A stretch of 64,000 nt of DNA. It comes from Pseudanabaena sp. ABRG5-3 (GTDB lineage: Bacteria; Cyanobacteriota; Cyanobacteriia; Pseudanabaenales; Pseudanabaenaceae). The DNA lies in assembly GCF_003967015.1 (NCBI RefSeq), contig NZ_AP017560.1:4686501-4750500 (forward strand). The letters are read 5' to 3'. The position numbers and the translations under genes were made by a program. A model generated the notes under the pieces. That model was not told the origin of the DNA. It made no database searches and saw nothing but the letters and a program-made list of their open reading frames with translations. Shown here piece by piece: positions 7,782-17,518 of the stretch (its first letter is position 1; the number at the start of each line of letters is the position of its first letter).

Positions 7782-10700
7782 GAGGAATTTGAATAATAAA
7801 TTTAGTACCCACGCCAACTTGACTTTCACAGGTAATACTACCTTGGAGCTTTTGGGTTACAAGGTTATAAACTATGTGTAGCCCCAAACCACTGCCTCCT
7901 TGCCCACGTTTGGTTGTATAAAACGGATCAAAAATTTTGCCAATGTTATCTGAGGAAATACCTTTACCATCATCACTAAATTCAAAGATAAGACGCTGGT
8001 TTTGTTCAGAAATAACGAAGAGAATTGTCCCATTGTCATTAGGATCGTAGGCATGGATTAAGGAATTCATCACTAAGTTGGTAGTGATTTGGGAAATCAA
8101 ACCCGGAAAACTGTCAAGGATGATATTATCGGCACAATCAATTTGCACATTGATTTTTGTCCGTTTGAGTTTTGGCTGGAGATTGAGTAAAACTTCTTCA
8201 AGGTAGGCTTTAAGATTAAACGATCGCCTTTCTTCGCTAGATTGATCAACGGCGACCTGCTTAAAGCTCTGAATCAGTTCGGCAGCGCGATTTAAATTAG
8301 ACAGAACGATCATGCTGCTTTGTTGGAGGCTGTCCATAAATTTTTCGAGATCCGATCGCTTCAGTGAGCCATTCTTAATCGCATTGGCAAGATCTTGAGT
8401 TTTATCGGCAATTAAGGACGCTGCGGTCACGCCAATGCCAAGGGGGGTATTAATTTCGTGGGCAATACCTGCAACTAGTCCCCCTAAGGCTGCCATTTTT
8501 TCGGATTCGACTAGTTCTGTTTGAGCTGCCTTGAGGTTGGTGAGAGCTTGGGATAGTTCTTGGGTACGATCGCTCACTAATTGTTCTAAATTTTCGTTAA
8601 AGAGCTTGAGGTTGCTATATAAACGGGCATTATTGATGGCGATCGCTGCTTGGCTAGAGAGCAGCGTAAGGACTTTGAGGCGATCAATGGTAAAGGCTTC
8701 GGTAACAAGATCATTTTCGAGATAGAGAATCCCCGCAAGTTCACCTTGATTGATTAAAGGCATACATAGTAATGATTTTGGTTGATGCAGTTGAATATAG
8801 TCATCGTTAGTAAATTTGCCTTCTTGGGTGGCATTGCCCAGCACAACACTTTCTAAGGTGCGGGCAACAAAATTGACGATTGAGACGGGGACGGCACTTT
8901 CCATAGAGCGAGACCCTAGTACTTCGATTTCATCGCTGCCTGCATTGCCGATCGCTTCAATTTTTAATCCTTCTTCCCTTTCAAGGATGAGATAGCCAAC
9001 CTGCGCCCCAGCATTTTCGATCAAGATCTTCATGAGTTTAGCGAGGAGCTTTTTTAAGTCGATTTCATCGGAAAGAATTTGGAATGTCTTCACAACCGAA
9101 GCTAAATCAATTTCCATCGATCTATTCGCCATCATTGTCGTTGTACTCAGACTAGAGTAGCGATTATCAAATAACTGTGCATCTTTATGAGAAGCAAACC
9201 TGTGACTAAAAAACTGTAAATAGGTCACTTGTAAATGCTGTACTTTGGCGATCGCACCCCAAATTTGATAGCAAGAGGAAGCATCGATAAAATAAGTTTG
9301 GGCAATTTTATCTCTACCATATTGGAGATGGAACTTACCCGCTCTCTCGTTAGCTAGAGCTTCTTCTTGAATATATTCATTTTCCCTTGCCCCTTTAATA
9401 GCGCGATCATAGTATGCCATTGCTTCAATTTGATTACCTAGTAATGCGTATCGTTCTGCTTCTACTAACTCATATTTATGTTGAAAGTTCATTGGACAAT
9501 GTTTCGCCCAGCGCCGCATTTTATTCTGGTTTTTCGCAACTTTCTTCAGATAAATTTGGCGGGAAGATTTCGGCAAACTGCTGCACAAGCCTAAACAAGC
9601 AAGGGATTGATAGAAATTATGGAGGGCAAATCCGTACGCACTGACAATTGATCGCGCGAAGGGTACAGCTTGCTCAAAAGCAGGGATTGCCTCTTTGTAG
9701 TCGTAGAAGAAATAATGCGACATCCCCTTAGCGGTGTAAGTATAGTAAATGGGAATTCCATTCTTTTCTGCCAAAAAAGTGGGAAGCATCTCGAACTCGT
9801 CTATAGCTGTACCAACAAGAAATGGCATATTTTCTCCTAATCCTACAAAATTGAGGGCTAGCTGATGCCAAGCTCGGTGCTGATCGACGATCTGGGGTTG
9901 TTTGATTTTATTTAATAGTAAACCATCATAATTTTGAAAATCTTGAATAACCAATCCTAAAGGATCACCGACAAAAAAACGATGCATAGAGTAAGCCGAT
10001 ACACTAAAGCTGATCGCTTCATATTCGCCAAATTCAATACCGATTTGGATGGCTTGGCGTAAGTTGGGTACAGAGTCTCTGAGATGCTCTTTCCAGTGCC
10101 TCAGACAAGCTTCAAAGGCTGATATAGATAAAGAAGAACCAGCCCGAACATGCTTTTGTTCGATTAATTGTAAACTCACTAAACCAATCCGATAGCTTCT
10201 TTCGATGTCCTGAAAAGCAACCCAGCGAATTAATCCATAGGCAGCACCAATAATGAGTGAATCTGGTGAGACTCCGTATTGGAGGATCAAATTGACGATA
10301 CGGAGAATTACGATTCCCACAAGTAAAGGATTCAAATTAATTGCCGATGTTGCGATGGTAGTCATAATATAGACCGCCGCAATCTTGTAGGGATCGGTCA
10401 TCGCTGGTAAAGCTGTCCAATCCTTGATCCCCCGTAAGCGAGTGCGTAGTTCTGTCCGCAGGAGTTCTATCCCAACTTGCAACTCACTTGGAAAAGGTGG
10501 AATCGGTTCACCTAAACGAATGAGGATTGAATTTACGGTTGTGGGAACTTCGTGAAATTTTCTCTGGGCGGTATAGGCATTAATCTTCACCTTGTAGGAC
10601 TTAATCGTATCAAGAATATGATTGGCATGGTGCATAATGCGATCGACTAAGCGATGACACTCATCAAAGTCAGTATTCAAGTAGGCTGATTCTGCTGCCG

Positions 10701-13119
10701 CCTCATAGAGTTTCAGTGTTAATGGGTAGTGAACTTCCCATGACATGTCTGGTAATAGACCGATACCGATCGCTAGGTAATTTTGGGCATCTGCATAGGC
10801 ATTAGAATCTTTGGCTTTTTTTCCTGCAATCAAATTTAATTCTGCTAGTTCGAGGCGTTCTTCAGGATCGCGAATCAATCCCATGCCCCTATTGAGGTGA
10901 TTGGCAATCCGAAAAGCTTCCTCTTCGATCGCTAATTTTTCGCCGTGTTCTACCTTATGATCGCGAACTTTTTTGAACAGTTGCCGACCAATTTTAAGAT
11001 GGGTAACTTGTTTCTCAGATTCGGGAATCAGCACATAGGCTGCTTGTTGGACACGATCATGGAGAAATTTGTAGTCAATGGAAAAATCCTCGGAAAACTC
11101 ATTTTCGCTATCAACGATCGCAAATTTATAGTTGTTCGTTAGCGGCAAGATCAAGCCTTCGGTTAAAACTGGCAATAGATCTTGCAGTACTAGTCGATGG
11201 GGTCTTTCGGTGGCGATCGCAAGGGTTTGAGAATCAAAATGGTTGCCAATACAGGCCGCAATTTGGATCATTTTCTGAGTGTCGGGTGTGAGCTTTTGGA
11301 TTTTGTCCGACATCAAATCAACCACATTATCGGTAAAATCTGCGGACTGGATTTGGTCTAAATTCCATTGCCAGACTCGTTTTTTTAAATCAAAATAGAT
11401 TAATCCTCCCTCGTACAATGACTTAAGAAATTCGTTAATAAAAAAAGGATTACCATCGGTTTTTTGGAAGACAATTTCGGAAAGAGGTTTAATTGTTTCG
11501 TGATCGCATTTGAGCGTATCCGCAACTAATTCATCCACATCTGATTGATCTAGGGGCAGTAGGACGATATCGTTGATAGCAGTTCCAGTGGCTGCAATCT
11601 CATTGAGCGTTAACCTTAATGGATGAATAGCATCGACTTCATTATTACGATAGGCTCCAATGATGTAGAGAAACTGGCTATCTGTGGAAGTTACTAGCAA
11701 TTCTAAAAGTTTTAAAGAGGCAGCATCAGCCCATTGGAGATCGTCTAAAAAGATCACGAGGGGATGGTTTGGTTTGGTAAAAACGCGCACGAAGTTCTGA
11801 AAAACTAAATTGAACCGATTCTGAGCTTCGGTGAGCGGAAGTTCCAAAACTGCTGCTTGCTTACCCACGATCTTCTCTACTTCGGGGATCACATCAATAA
11901 TAATTTGGGCATTTTTCCCTAAGGCATTCAATAATTGATCGCGCCATGTTTGGAGTTGGCTTTCAGTTTCAGTTAGCAATTGTGTGACGAGGTCGCGAAA
12001 GGCATTGACAACAGCGCTATAGGGAATATTGCGTTGAAACTGGTCAAACTTCCCTGAAATGAAGTAACCCCTTTGTTTGGTAATTGGCTTGTAGATTTCG
12101 TGAACGAGTGCGGATTTACCGATGCCAGAGAAACCCGTGACCATAATTACTTCAGCTTTTCCAAGGCTCAGACATTCAAATACCGCTAGTAATAGCCAAA
12201 TTTCTAGTTCTCGCCCATAGAGTTTTTGGGAAACTTGAAACTTATCGGAAATATCCTGTGTGCCTAGTACAAAATTGGTAATTTCGCCTTTAGTTTCCAA
12301 TAGTCTTGTACAAAGGGTTAAATCCGCTTTTAACCCCTGAGCACTTTGATAGCGATCTTCTACTGTTTTTGCCAATAGTTTCATGACAATATCCGAGACG
12401 GTTTGGGGAATCTCAGAATTGAGGCTGCATGGTGCTATGGGGATTTTGGCAATATGGCAATGGACTAACTCGACAGGATCGTTAGCAGTAAAAGGAAGTC
12501 GATCGGTGAGGAGTTCATATAGAGTTACACCCAAAGAATAGAGATCGCTACGGTTATCAAGGGTACGGTTCATTCGCCCTGTTTGCTCAGGTGACATATA
12601 GCTAAGTGTCCCTTCAAGTGTATGCGGATTACGGATGGTGGGATTTTCTCGCGACAAAATGTTTGAGATGCCAAAATCAATAATTTTGACTTGAGATGTC
12701 CTTGGATTAAACACGATATTAGAGGGATTGATGTCTTTATGAATGACATTTGCCCCATGAATTTCGCTAAGAATATCGGCAACTTGGGCGGCGATCTCTA
12801 AAATTTCAATCAGATTAAAACTGCGCGATTTCTTCAAGATGCGAATTGATTCTCCTCCAAAATCTTCAAAGGCGATACAGCGAAATCGTTGATATTTGAT
12901 AAAGCTGTAGGCTTTGACTACTCCCTCAATCTGGCTGAGCCGACTACAGATTTCATATTCTAATTTGTACCTCGCGATCGCCTCAGGGGTTGGGTACTCT
13001 AATTTGAGAATTTTCAGAATAATCGGTTGATAATCGTTAGTCCGATATCCTCTATACACCAGCGATAATTCGCTTTCATAAATTAACGAATTAATTTTGT
13101 ATTCAGGAATCTCAAACAT
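7777..13119 (-). CDS. HstK-type Ser/Thr kinase-AAA ATPase-GAF-histidine kinase
   Basis: This 1780-residue multidomain signalling protein has the HstK architecture known from Anabaena. A Pkn2-type Ser/Thr kinase occupies 1-270, with the ATP lysine K36, HKD (127-129), DFG (148-150) and GTLSYMSPEQ. An AAA_16 ATPase follows, with Walker A GFSGIGKS (329-336) and Walker B VIFLDDLQWAD. A long helical TPR-like region fills about 700-1330. A GAF domain covers about 1340-1500. The C-terminus is a histidine kinase with the H box AGIAHEINTP and G box GGSGLGLHI. It is cytosolic. It can in principle combine Ser/Thr and His phosphorylation; the ligand is unknown. The kinase core is strikingly like the stand-alone kinase at 59440-60420. 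The ATG at 13119 starts directly at the kinase domain. Confidence 0.95.
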   Translation of the reverse strand: MFEIPEYKINSLIYESELSLVYRGYRTNDYQPIILKILKLEYPTPEAIARYKLEYEICSRLSQIEGVVKAYSFIKYQRFRCIAFEDFGGESIRILKKSRSFNLIEILEIAAQVADILSEIHGANVIHKDINPSNIVFNPRTSQVKIIDFGISNILSRENPTIRNPHTLEGTLSYMSPEQTGRMNRTLDNRSDLYSLGVTLYELLTDRLPFTANDPVELVHCHIAKIPIAPCSLNSEIPQTVSDIVMKLLAKTVEDRYQSAQGLKADLTLCTRLLETKGEITNFVLGTQDISDKFQVSQKLYGRELEIWLLLAVFECLSLGKAEVIMVTGFSGIGKSALVHEIYKPITKQRGYFISGKFDQFQRNIPYSAVVNAFRDLVTQLLTETESQLQTWRDQLLNALGKNAQIIIDVIPEVEKIVGKQAAVLELPLTEAQNRFNLVFQNFVRVFTKPNHPLVIFLDDLQWADAASLKLLELLVTSTDSQFLYIIGAYRNNEVDAIHPLRLTLNEIAATGTAINDIVLLPLDQSDVDELVADTLKCDHETIKPLSEIVFQKTDGNPFFINEFLKSLYEGGLIYFDLKKRVWQWNLDQIQSADFTDNVVDLMSDKIQKLTPDTQKMIQIAACIGNHFDSQTLAIATERPHRLVLQDLLPVLTEGLILPLTNNYKFAIVDSENEFSEDFSIDYKFLHDRVQQAAYVLIPESEKQVTHLKIGRQLFKKVRDHKVEHGEKLAIEEEAFRIANHLNRGMGLIRDPEERLELAELNLIAGKKAKDSNAYADAQNYLAIGIGLLPDMSWEVHYPLTLKLYEAAAESAYLNTDFDECHRLVDRIMHHANHILDTIKSYKVKINAYTAQRKFHEVPTTVNSILIRLGEPIPPFPSELQVGIELLRTELRTRLRGIKDWTALPAMTDPYKIAAVYIMTTIATSAINLNPLLVGIVILRIVNLILQYGVSPDSLIIGAAYGLIRWVAFQDIERSYRIGLVSLQLIEQKHVRAGSSLSISAFEACLRHWKEHLRDSVPNLRQAIQIGIEFGEYEAISFSVSAYSMHRFFVGDPLGLVIQDFQNYDGLLLNKIKQPQIVDQHRAWHQLALNFVGLGENMPFLVGTAIDEFEMLPTFLAEKNGIPIYYTYTAKGMSHYFFYDYKEAIPAFEQAVPFARSIVSAYGFALHNFYQSLACLGLCSSLPKSSRQIYLKKVAKNQNKMRRWAKHCPMNFQHKYELVEAERYALLGNQIEAMAYYDRAIKGARENEYIQEEALANERAGKFHLQYGRDKIAQTYFIDASSCYQIWGAIAKVQHLQVTYLQFFSHRFASHKDAQLFDNRYSSLSTTTMMANRSMEIDLASVVKTFQILSDEIDLKKLLAKLMKILIENAGAQVGYLILEREEGLKIEAIGNAGSDEIEVLGSRSMESAVPVSIVNFVARTLESVVLGNATQEGKFTNDDYIQLHQPKSLLCMPLINQGELAGILYLENDLVTEAFTIDRLKVLTLLSSQAAIAINNARLYSNLKLFNENLEQLVSDRTQELSQALTNLKAAQTELVESEKMAALGGLVAGIAHEINTPLGIGVTAASLIADKTQDLANAIKNGSLKRSDLEKFMDSLQQSSMIVLSNLNRAAELIQSFKQVAVDQSSEERRSFNLKAYLEEVLLNLQPKLKRTKINVQIDCADNIILDSFPGLISQITTNLVMNSLIHAYDPNDNGTILFVISEQNQRLIFEFSDDGKGISSDNIGKIFDPFYTTKRGQGGSGLGLHIVYNLVTQKLQGSITCESQVGVGTKFIIQIPL

Positions 13120-13199
13120 GACCTTGATTACCTCTTGAGCCTTAAGGATAAATTTTATAGCAGGTTTTTAATGGATGGATGTGCGTTGGAAAACTACCG

Positions 13200-13296
13200 T
13201 AAGTAGCTGGGTGCAATTAAATATCAAACCCCAAAACCTGTAGTATATGCGCAGCGTGTGCTACAGGTTTTGGCTCTGTTTTTTTAATGGAGTAAT
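13200..13296. repeat. Palindromic element, family A copy 1
   Basis: It begins TAAGTAGCTGGGTGCAATTA like the copies at 26899 and 61787, and has a core hairpin with arms AAAACCTGTAG / CTACAGGTTTT around an imperfect centre. The right terminus is degenerate. It fills the spacer between the P450 3' end (13304) and the giant-kinase start (13119) and may terminate P450 transcription. Confidence 0.7.
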
Positions 13297-13303
13297 TCAT
13301 CAA

Positions 13304-14677
13304 TTACTTCTGTCTTTGGGTACTACGGGTTTGGACGCGAACGTAAAACCTATTGCTTGGGGAAAGAGTAGGATTGCTAATGGGTTGAATTTTGTAGTTG
13401 GGAGATTCTAAAGAAAACTCAAACCGATGTAATAACATCGCCATCGTGAGCATGATTTGTACTTCCGCCAAACCATTGCCTAGACATAAATGTGCACCTA
13501 CCCCAAAGGGAGCAAAAGCTCCATTTTGCTTATGTTCATTGCGAGGTGGATGAAAGCGATCAATATCGAAAGTATAGGGATTTGGGAAATATTGTGGTAA
13601 AAAATGCGGCACAGTCGTGGCGATGATCACATGGGTTCCTGCATCAACACGAAAGCCTTTAAATGTAAAATCGGCGATCGCATAGCGTTGAATTGCCGCC
13701 GCCACAGGATACATACGCAGTGTTTCCATCACCGCCCCATGCAAAGCACTCAGACCGCGCAATCCTTCGGCATTAGGAATGCCATCTTGAAATAGCCAAT
13801 CAACTTCCTGTATCACTTTTGCCATGATCTCAGGAGATTTAAGTAGGGCATAAAGCATAAAGGAACAGGTATTCGCCACCGTGTCCAGACCTGCGAGATA
13901 GGGACCAACGGCGGCGGCAATCATTTCCGATTCCGATAGTAAAGGATGCGGTTGCTGGGAGTCAGCTATTAAATCATCGATTAAATTCGGCTTTTGTCGT
14001 TTAGTCTGAGCCATCCGATTTTTTTTGATCGCCAGTTTTGCTAGTTCTAGTACTCTTTTTTGAGATCGCTGATAAGAGGGTAGCCATAGCAAAAAAGATG
14101 GCAATTGCTTTACCACTGTCACATTCAATGCAGTCTGTAAAAATCTAACTAGGTCTTCACGATAGTGACTTGGTGAGCAGTCAGCTAACAACATCCCCAA
14201 TTGCTCACAGATGATTTGTTGAAAAAATGGTAAAACTTGGACTCTTTGCCCCGATCGCAAATTTGCAGTCAGATCGGATATTAATTGAATTGTCTCTGGA
14301 AAAGCATGAATAATCGAGTTGCGCGAATAACTAGGCTGTAAAAAGCGGCGCTGTTGTAAATGGCGATCGCCATCTAAACTGATTAGCAAGTTATCAGTAC
14401 CTAGCTCTTTGCAAAAATCTTGCCAAAAATCTTGACCACTGAGAAACTCCGTTCCCAACTGATTGACAAATTGGTTTGCTTCAGCCCCTGCGATGACGGT
14501 GAATTGGCGATTAAGGGCGCGAACTCGAAAAATTGCACCGACTTCATGGTACTGCTTTACAAAGAAACCAAGGTTATCTTTGGCGAGTTCTAAACTACTC
14601 CCCAAAATTGGTAATCCTTTAACTAAAGGTGGAAGTGGAATATTATTAACTTCCCGTGACCATAAATTATCAATCAT
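13304..14677 (-). CDS. Cytochrome P450
   Basis: The 457-residue protein is a soluble-type P450 monooxygenase. The hallmarks are visible: proline-rich start (PLPPLVKGLPILGSS), I-helix oxygen-binding motif AGLDT (262-266), K-helix ExxR (ETLR, 318-321) and the heme-binding loop FGVGAHLCLG (391-400) with axial Cys398. There is no N-terminal membrane anchor. It needs external ferredoxin and reductase, which are not encoded nearby. No biosynthetic cluster surrounds it, so the substrate (fatty acid, terpenoid or retinoid) is open, and I do not assign a CYP family. The ATG at 14677 is the natural start. Confidence 0.95.
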   Translation of the reverse strand: MIDNLWSREVNNIPLPPLVKGLPILGSSLELAKDNLGFFVKQYHEVGAIFRVRALNRQFTVIAGAEANQFVNQLGTEFLSGQDFWQDFCKELGTDNLLISLDGDRHLQQRRFLQPSYSRNSIIHAFPETIQLISDLTANLRSGQRVQVLPFFQQIICEQLGMLLADCSPSHYREDLVRFLQTALNVTVVKQLPSFLLWLPSYQRSQKRVLELAKLAIKKNRMAQTKRQKPNLIDDLIADSQQPHPLLSESEMIAAAVGPYLAGLDTVANTCSFMLYALLKSPEIMAKVIQEVDWLFQDGIPNAEGLRGLSALHGAVMETLRMYPVAAAIQRYAIADFTFKGFRVDAGTHVIIATTVPHFLPQYFPNPYTFDIDRFHPPRNEHKQNGAFAPFGVGAHLCLGNGLAEVQIMLTMAMLLHRFEFSLESPNYKIQPISNPTLSPSNRFYVRVQTRSTQRQK

Positions 14678-14750
14678 TGTTTTGCTTCCTTAAACCTCGG
14701 TTATACAGGATTAACAACGTAGTTGCTGCTAACCCTACACTTACTTATCC

Positions 14751-16616
14751 CTAAAATAAGAATTGTGTTCGCAACACCGCTCCCCAAATGGCGGGATTAC
14801 TACTAAAGTTATTCGCATTAAATGTCCCAAATAACGAAGGTACAAGGGTCATAAATTTCGTGATGGGATAGGAATAGGTTAATTCCAAATCATATTGTGT
14901 GCCGCCATCACCATTGCCCGACACAAGGAAATTGCGCCCAGACAGTACTTGAAAGGGAATGATAAAAGTGACAGTGGCTAAAGCCCCTTCCTTGCCTAGA
15001 TCGGGAAAAGCTAAGCCTAACTGGAAGGCTTGCAGATTGACATTCCCCTCAGCGATCGCAGGATTTACAGGCGCAATCTGATAGCTACTATAGGAATAGC
15101 GACCAAATAAACCAAAGGATTGATTTAGTAACCAATCAAAGTTAAAGACAAAATTGTCACCTCTGCTGTCCTGTAGCCTACCGCCAAATCCATCATCCAC
15201 AACGCCTCTAGCTGAATAGGTTAAAAAGAAAGGAAAGTTGGGTTGCCCCAATGGAGAAGTGGGAGGTGCTTGGTTGTAGGTGCGGCTGTAGAGAAATCGC
15301 AAATTTGTGGAATCACTTGGGGAATAGGTGATCTCCGCTAGCAGTTGATTAGATCCGCCAAACAAACCGCGATTGGGGTTATTAGCACTATCGCCACCAA
15401 AGTAAAGGAAAGAAGCATCGTTACGTGCTAGATAGCCTGCTTTAAACAGCAATTGATCGGACATGCGCCAACTGGCGATCGCCCCCGCTCCTGACAAACC
15501 ACTATTGGCAAGGGTACTCTGAAAGGAATTCAATCCTCCTGCGCCATTAATGATTGTTGTAAAGCGATTAACATCAAACTGGCGAAAAGGCAGAATCTTC
15601 GGTCCCACCTGTAGCCTCACTGTATCGCTAATAGGAAAACTATAGAACAGCTCAAACAAACCAATGCTATTGGGAGCTAAAGGTACAACGGGATTGGAGT
15701 CGGCATAGGGAACCCCAAAGGTGCTAGAAAAACCTGCGGAACTATAGGCACTGGCTGGCGGATTACCATTGCCCATTGCCAAAATTAAATTCAGCGTATC
15801 TTTGCCTGTAAATGAAGAGGTCAAGATCAGATAGTTAGAATAGCTAAAAGTGGTATTTGGCTTTTCTGTAATTGTGCCAACAACAGGACTTCCTGTAAAT
15901 GGGTTGCGGGCAGCAAATCGAGCGACAGGTGTACTTCCCGCAATTGGGAATCCTTCCGCGAGGATGTTACCATTACTAAAGGCACTACTAAGATTAAAGG
16001 AACTGAGGATATTGAGTTTGGTAGTGGTGGAGAACTGCTGTGCTTCTATTTGGCTAGTTTTGGTCTCCAGTGCATCGACTCTTCCTCTTAAGATCGACAA
16101 TTCAGCCGCAAATTCTTCTTGGAGTTTTTTCAGGGTCGCCAAATCTTCTTGACTTACTTTGTCGGCTAGCCCTGCACTGATTATCTCATTAATTTTATCT
16201 AAACAGGCATTCAGTCCTGCCGCGAATTCGTAACGAGCGATCGCTTGTTTGCCCTGATAGGTTCGGTTAGGATAGCCTGCAATACATCCATAACGTTCAA
16301 CTAAACTTTGGAGGGCGCTAAAAGCCCAGTCAGTTGCCTTTACATCTGATAGTTGTGATACCGATGTAACTTCGGCGATCGCTTGCTTGGGTTCGTCTAT
16401 GTAATTGTTAATGCGATCGCGTTGCTGAGAATCTAGTGCATTAGAAATAGAAGACTCTATGGAAGTTTTGCTTTCTTTAATTTCTTTGGTTTCTTTGACT
16501 TTTTGGATAGGTTCTAATGCCAATGCTTGAGTACTCAAATCATCAAAGACAAGATCCCCAAAGATATTGAAGATGGCGGATAGTACTATCAAAGCAGCGT
16601 AAATCTTGGTATTCAT
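14751..16616 (-). CDS. SLH-OprB family outer-membrane porin
   Basis: The 621-residue protein is the typical cyanobacterial major porin. It has an N-terminal signal peptide (1 to about 33), a low-complexity charged stretch, and one SLH domain (about 88-140; VSQLSDVKATDWAFSALQSL, then RYEFAAGLNACLD) that binds the pyruvylated cell-wall polymer. A short coiled coil (155-195) links to a carbohydrate-selective OprB-type beta barrel from about 200 to the end. It closes with aromatic RTQFLF, the outer-membrane insertion signature. The homologues pass inorganic ions including iron. It is a single gene with P450 downstream across a 73-base gap. Confidence 0.93.
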   Translation of the reverse strand: MNTKIYAALIVLSAIFNIFGDLVFDDLSTQALALEPIQKVKETKEIKESKTSIESSISNALDSQQRDRINNYIDEPKQAIAEVTSVSQLSDVKATDWAFSALQSLVERYGCIAGYPNRTYQGKQAIARYEFAAGLNACLDKINEIISAGLADKVSQEDLATLKKLQEEFAAELSILRGRVDALETKTSQIEAQQFSTTTKLNILSSFNLSSAFSNGNILAEGFPIAGSTPVARFAARNPFTGSPVVGTITEKPNTTFSYSNYLILTSSFTGKDTLNLILAMGNGNPPASAYSSAGFSSTFGVPYADSNPVVPLAPNSIGLFELFYSFPISDTVRLQVGPKILPFRQFDVNRFTTIINGAGGLNSFQSTLANSGLSGAGAIASWRMSDQLLFKAGYLARNDASFLYFGGDSANNPNRGLFGGSNQLLAEITYSPSDSTNLRFLYSRTYNQAPPTSPLGQPNFPFFLTYSARGVVDDGFGGRLQDSRGDNFVFNFDWLLNQSFGLFGRYSYSSYQIAPVNPAIAEGNVNLQAFQLGLAFPDLGKEGALATVTFIIPFQVLSGRNFLVSGNGDGGTQYDLELTYSYPITKFMTLVPSLFGTFNANNFSSNPAIWGAVLRTQFLF

Positions 16617-16770
16617 GCAGTCCTCACACCCAGCACACAGTAATTTTTTAGCTATAACAAACTATTAAATAGCCTTTTCGGTTTATCGCCAAGTTATTGT
16701 TTTTCACCCTTTCTCATCATAAAATTATTACAAGTGATTAAGTCCCACGCGAGATGCAAGACTTCATCAC

Positions 16771-16877
16771 TTACAGCGCTTTGCGCTCAAACCCAAATCA
16801 AGAGAATTTTTAAAAGCGTTGCTTTGCAACGCTTTTAAAAATTCTCTTGTAGTTCTTTTGAGCAAAAGATGTTGTAG
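16771..16877. repeat. Palindromic element, family B copy 1
   Basis: Subterminal block ACAGCGCTTTGCGCTCAAAC leads to a perfect core hairpin (AAGAGAATTTTTAAAAGCG, centre TTGCTTTGCAA) and closes with TTGTAG. Copies are at 18674-18780 and, inverted, 21374-21478. The arm sequence differs between copies but stays complementary. It lies in the 317-base spacer 16617-16933, which shows no gene. Confidence 0.75.
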
Positions 16878-16933
16878 GTCGAGCAAATTATGGGCGGGGG
16901 AAGGAATAAACTCTACATTTCAAATAATTTCAA

Positions 16934-17410
16934 ATGAAAATAAATTTTACCTTTTTAATTGCGTTAATTGCGATCGCCCTTGGATATATCACTACTCCCT
17001 GTGAGATACTTCCTAAAGCCTTCGCCTCTCCGATCAATCCATCTATGCAGATCCATGAGAAAGGAGTGGAACAGACGAACAAAGATTCTGAATGCAAGGC
17101 ATTTATCACGATCACCAATAAAGCTGCGGGTGCTGCCAACACAATGGACTTAGCGGTAATCTTGCGTTATATCAATGAACTAAAACAAGATTTACTGGTG
17201 TTGAAAGTCGAAGATAGTCAACTCAAATCCTTGCAGGAACGCTACTTGCAATTTTCTGGAGATATGGGGGAGCAATTGACCAAAGCTAAGCGAGATCAAG
17301 CACAGGGAGACTACGCTGCCTTTCAGGCTGCCTCCGCCAATTTGACTGCTACTGGTAGTAGAGGCATTGATTTGGAACAAGAGTTACAGCAATATTGTGG
17401 AAAATCTTAA
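16934..17410 (+). CDS. Exported protein of unknown function
   Basis: I do not recognise this 158-residue protein. It starts with a clear signal peptide (MKINFTFLIALIAIALGY, cleavage probably after the AFA near residue 34). The mature part has a Cys near residue 55 and another three residues from the end (QQYCGKS), which could form a disulphide. From about residue 70 it is amphipathic helix (INELKQDLLVLKVEDSQLKS), predicting a helical bundle in the periplasm or lumen. A strong hairpin follows the stop. It stands alone on its strand. Confidence 0.72.
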   Translation: MKINFTFLIALIAIALGYITTPCEILPKAFASPINPSMQIHEKGVEQTNKDSECKAFITITNKAAGAANTMDLAVILRYINELKQDLLVLKVEDSQLKSLQERYLQFSGDMGEQLTKAKRDQAQGDYAAFQAASANLTATGSRGIDLEQELQQYCGKS

Positions 17411-17429
17411 TCCTTAGCTTGGCATAATT

Positions 17430-17485
17430 AAAACCCCCAAGACTGTAGCGCACGCTGCGCGTGCGCTACAGTCTTGGGTTTTGAT
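17430..17485. terminator. Long perfect hairpin between convergent genes
   Basis: The arms (AAACCCCCAAGACTGTAGC GCACGC and the complement) pair over more than 20 bases. It lies between the 3' ends of the exported protein gene and the protease gene, the right place for a bidirectional terminator. The sequence GTAGCGCACGC / GCGTGCGCTAC resembles the core of family A palindromes at 26899 and 61787, so it is probably a core of that family without its termini. Confidence 0.6.
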
Positions 17486-17518
17486 AAGAAGGATGGTGCA
17501 ACATGCCGCCTTTCTCAT

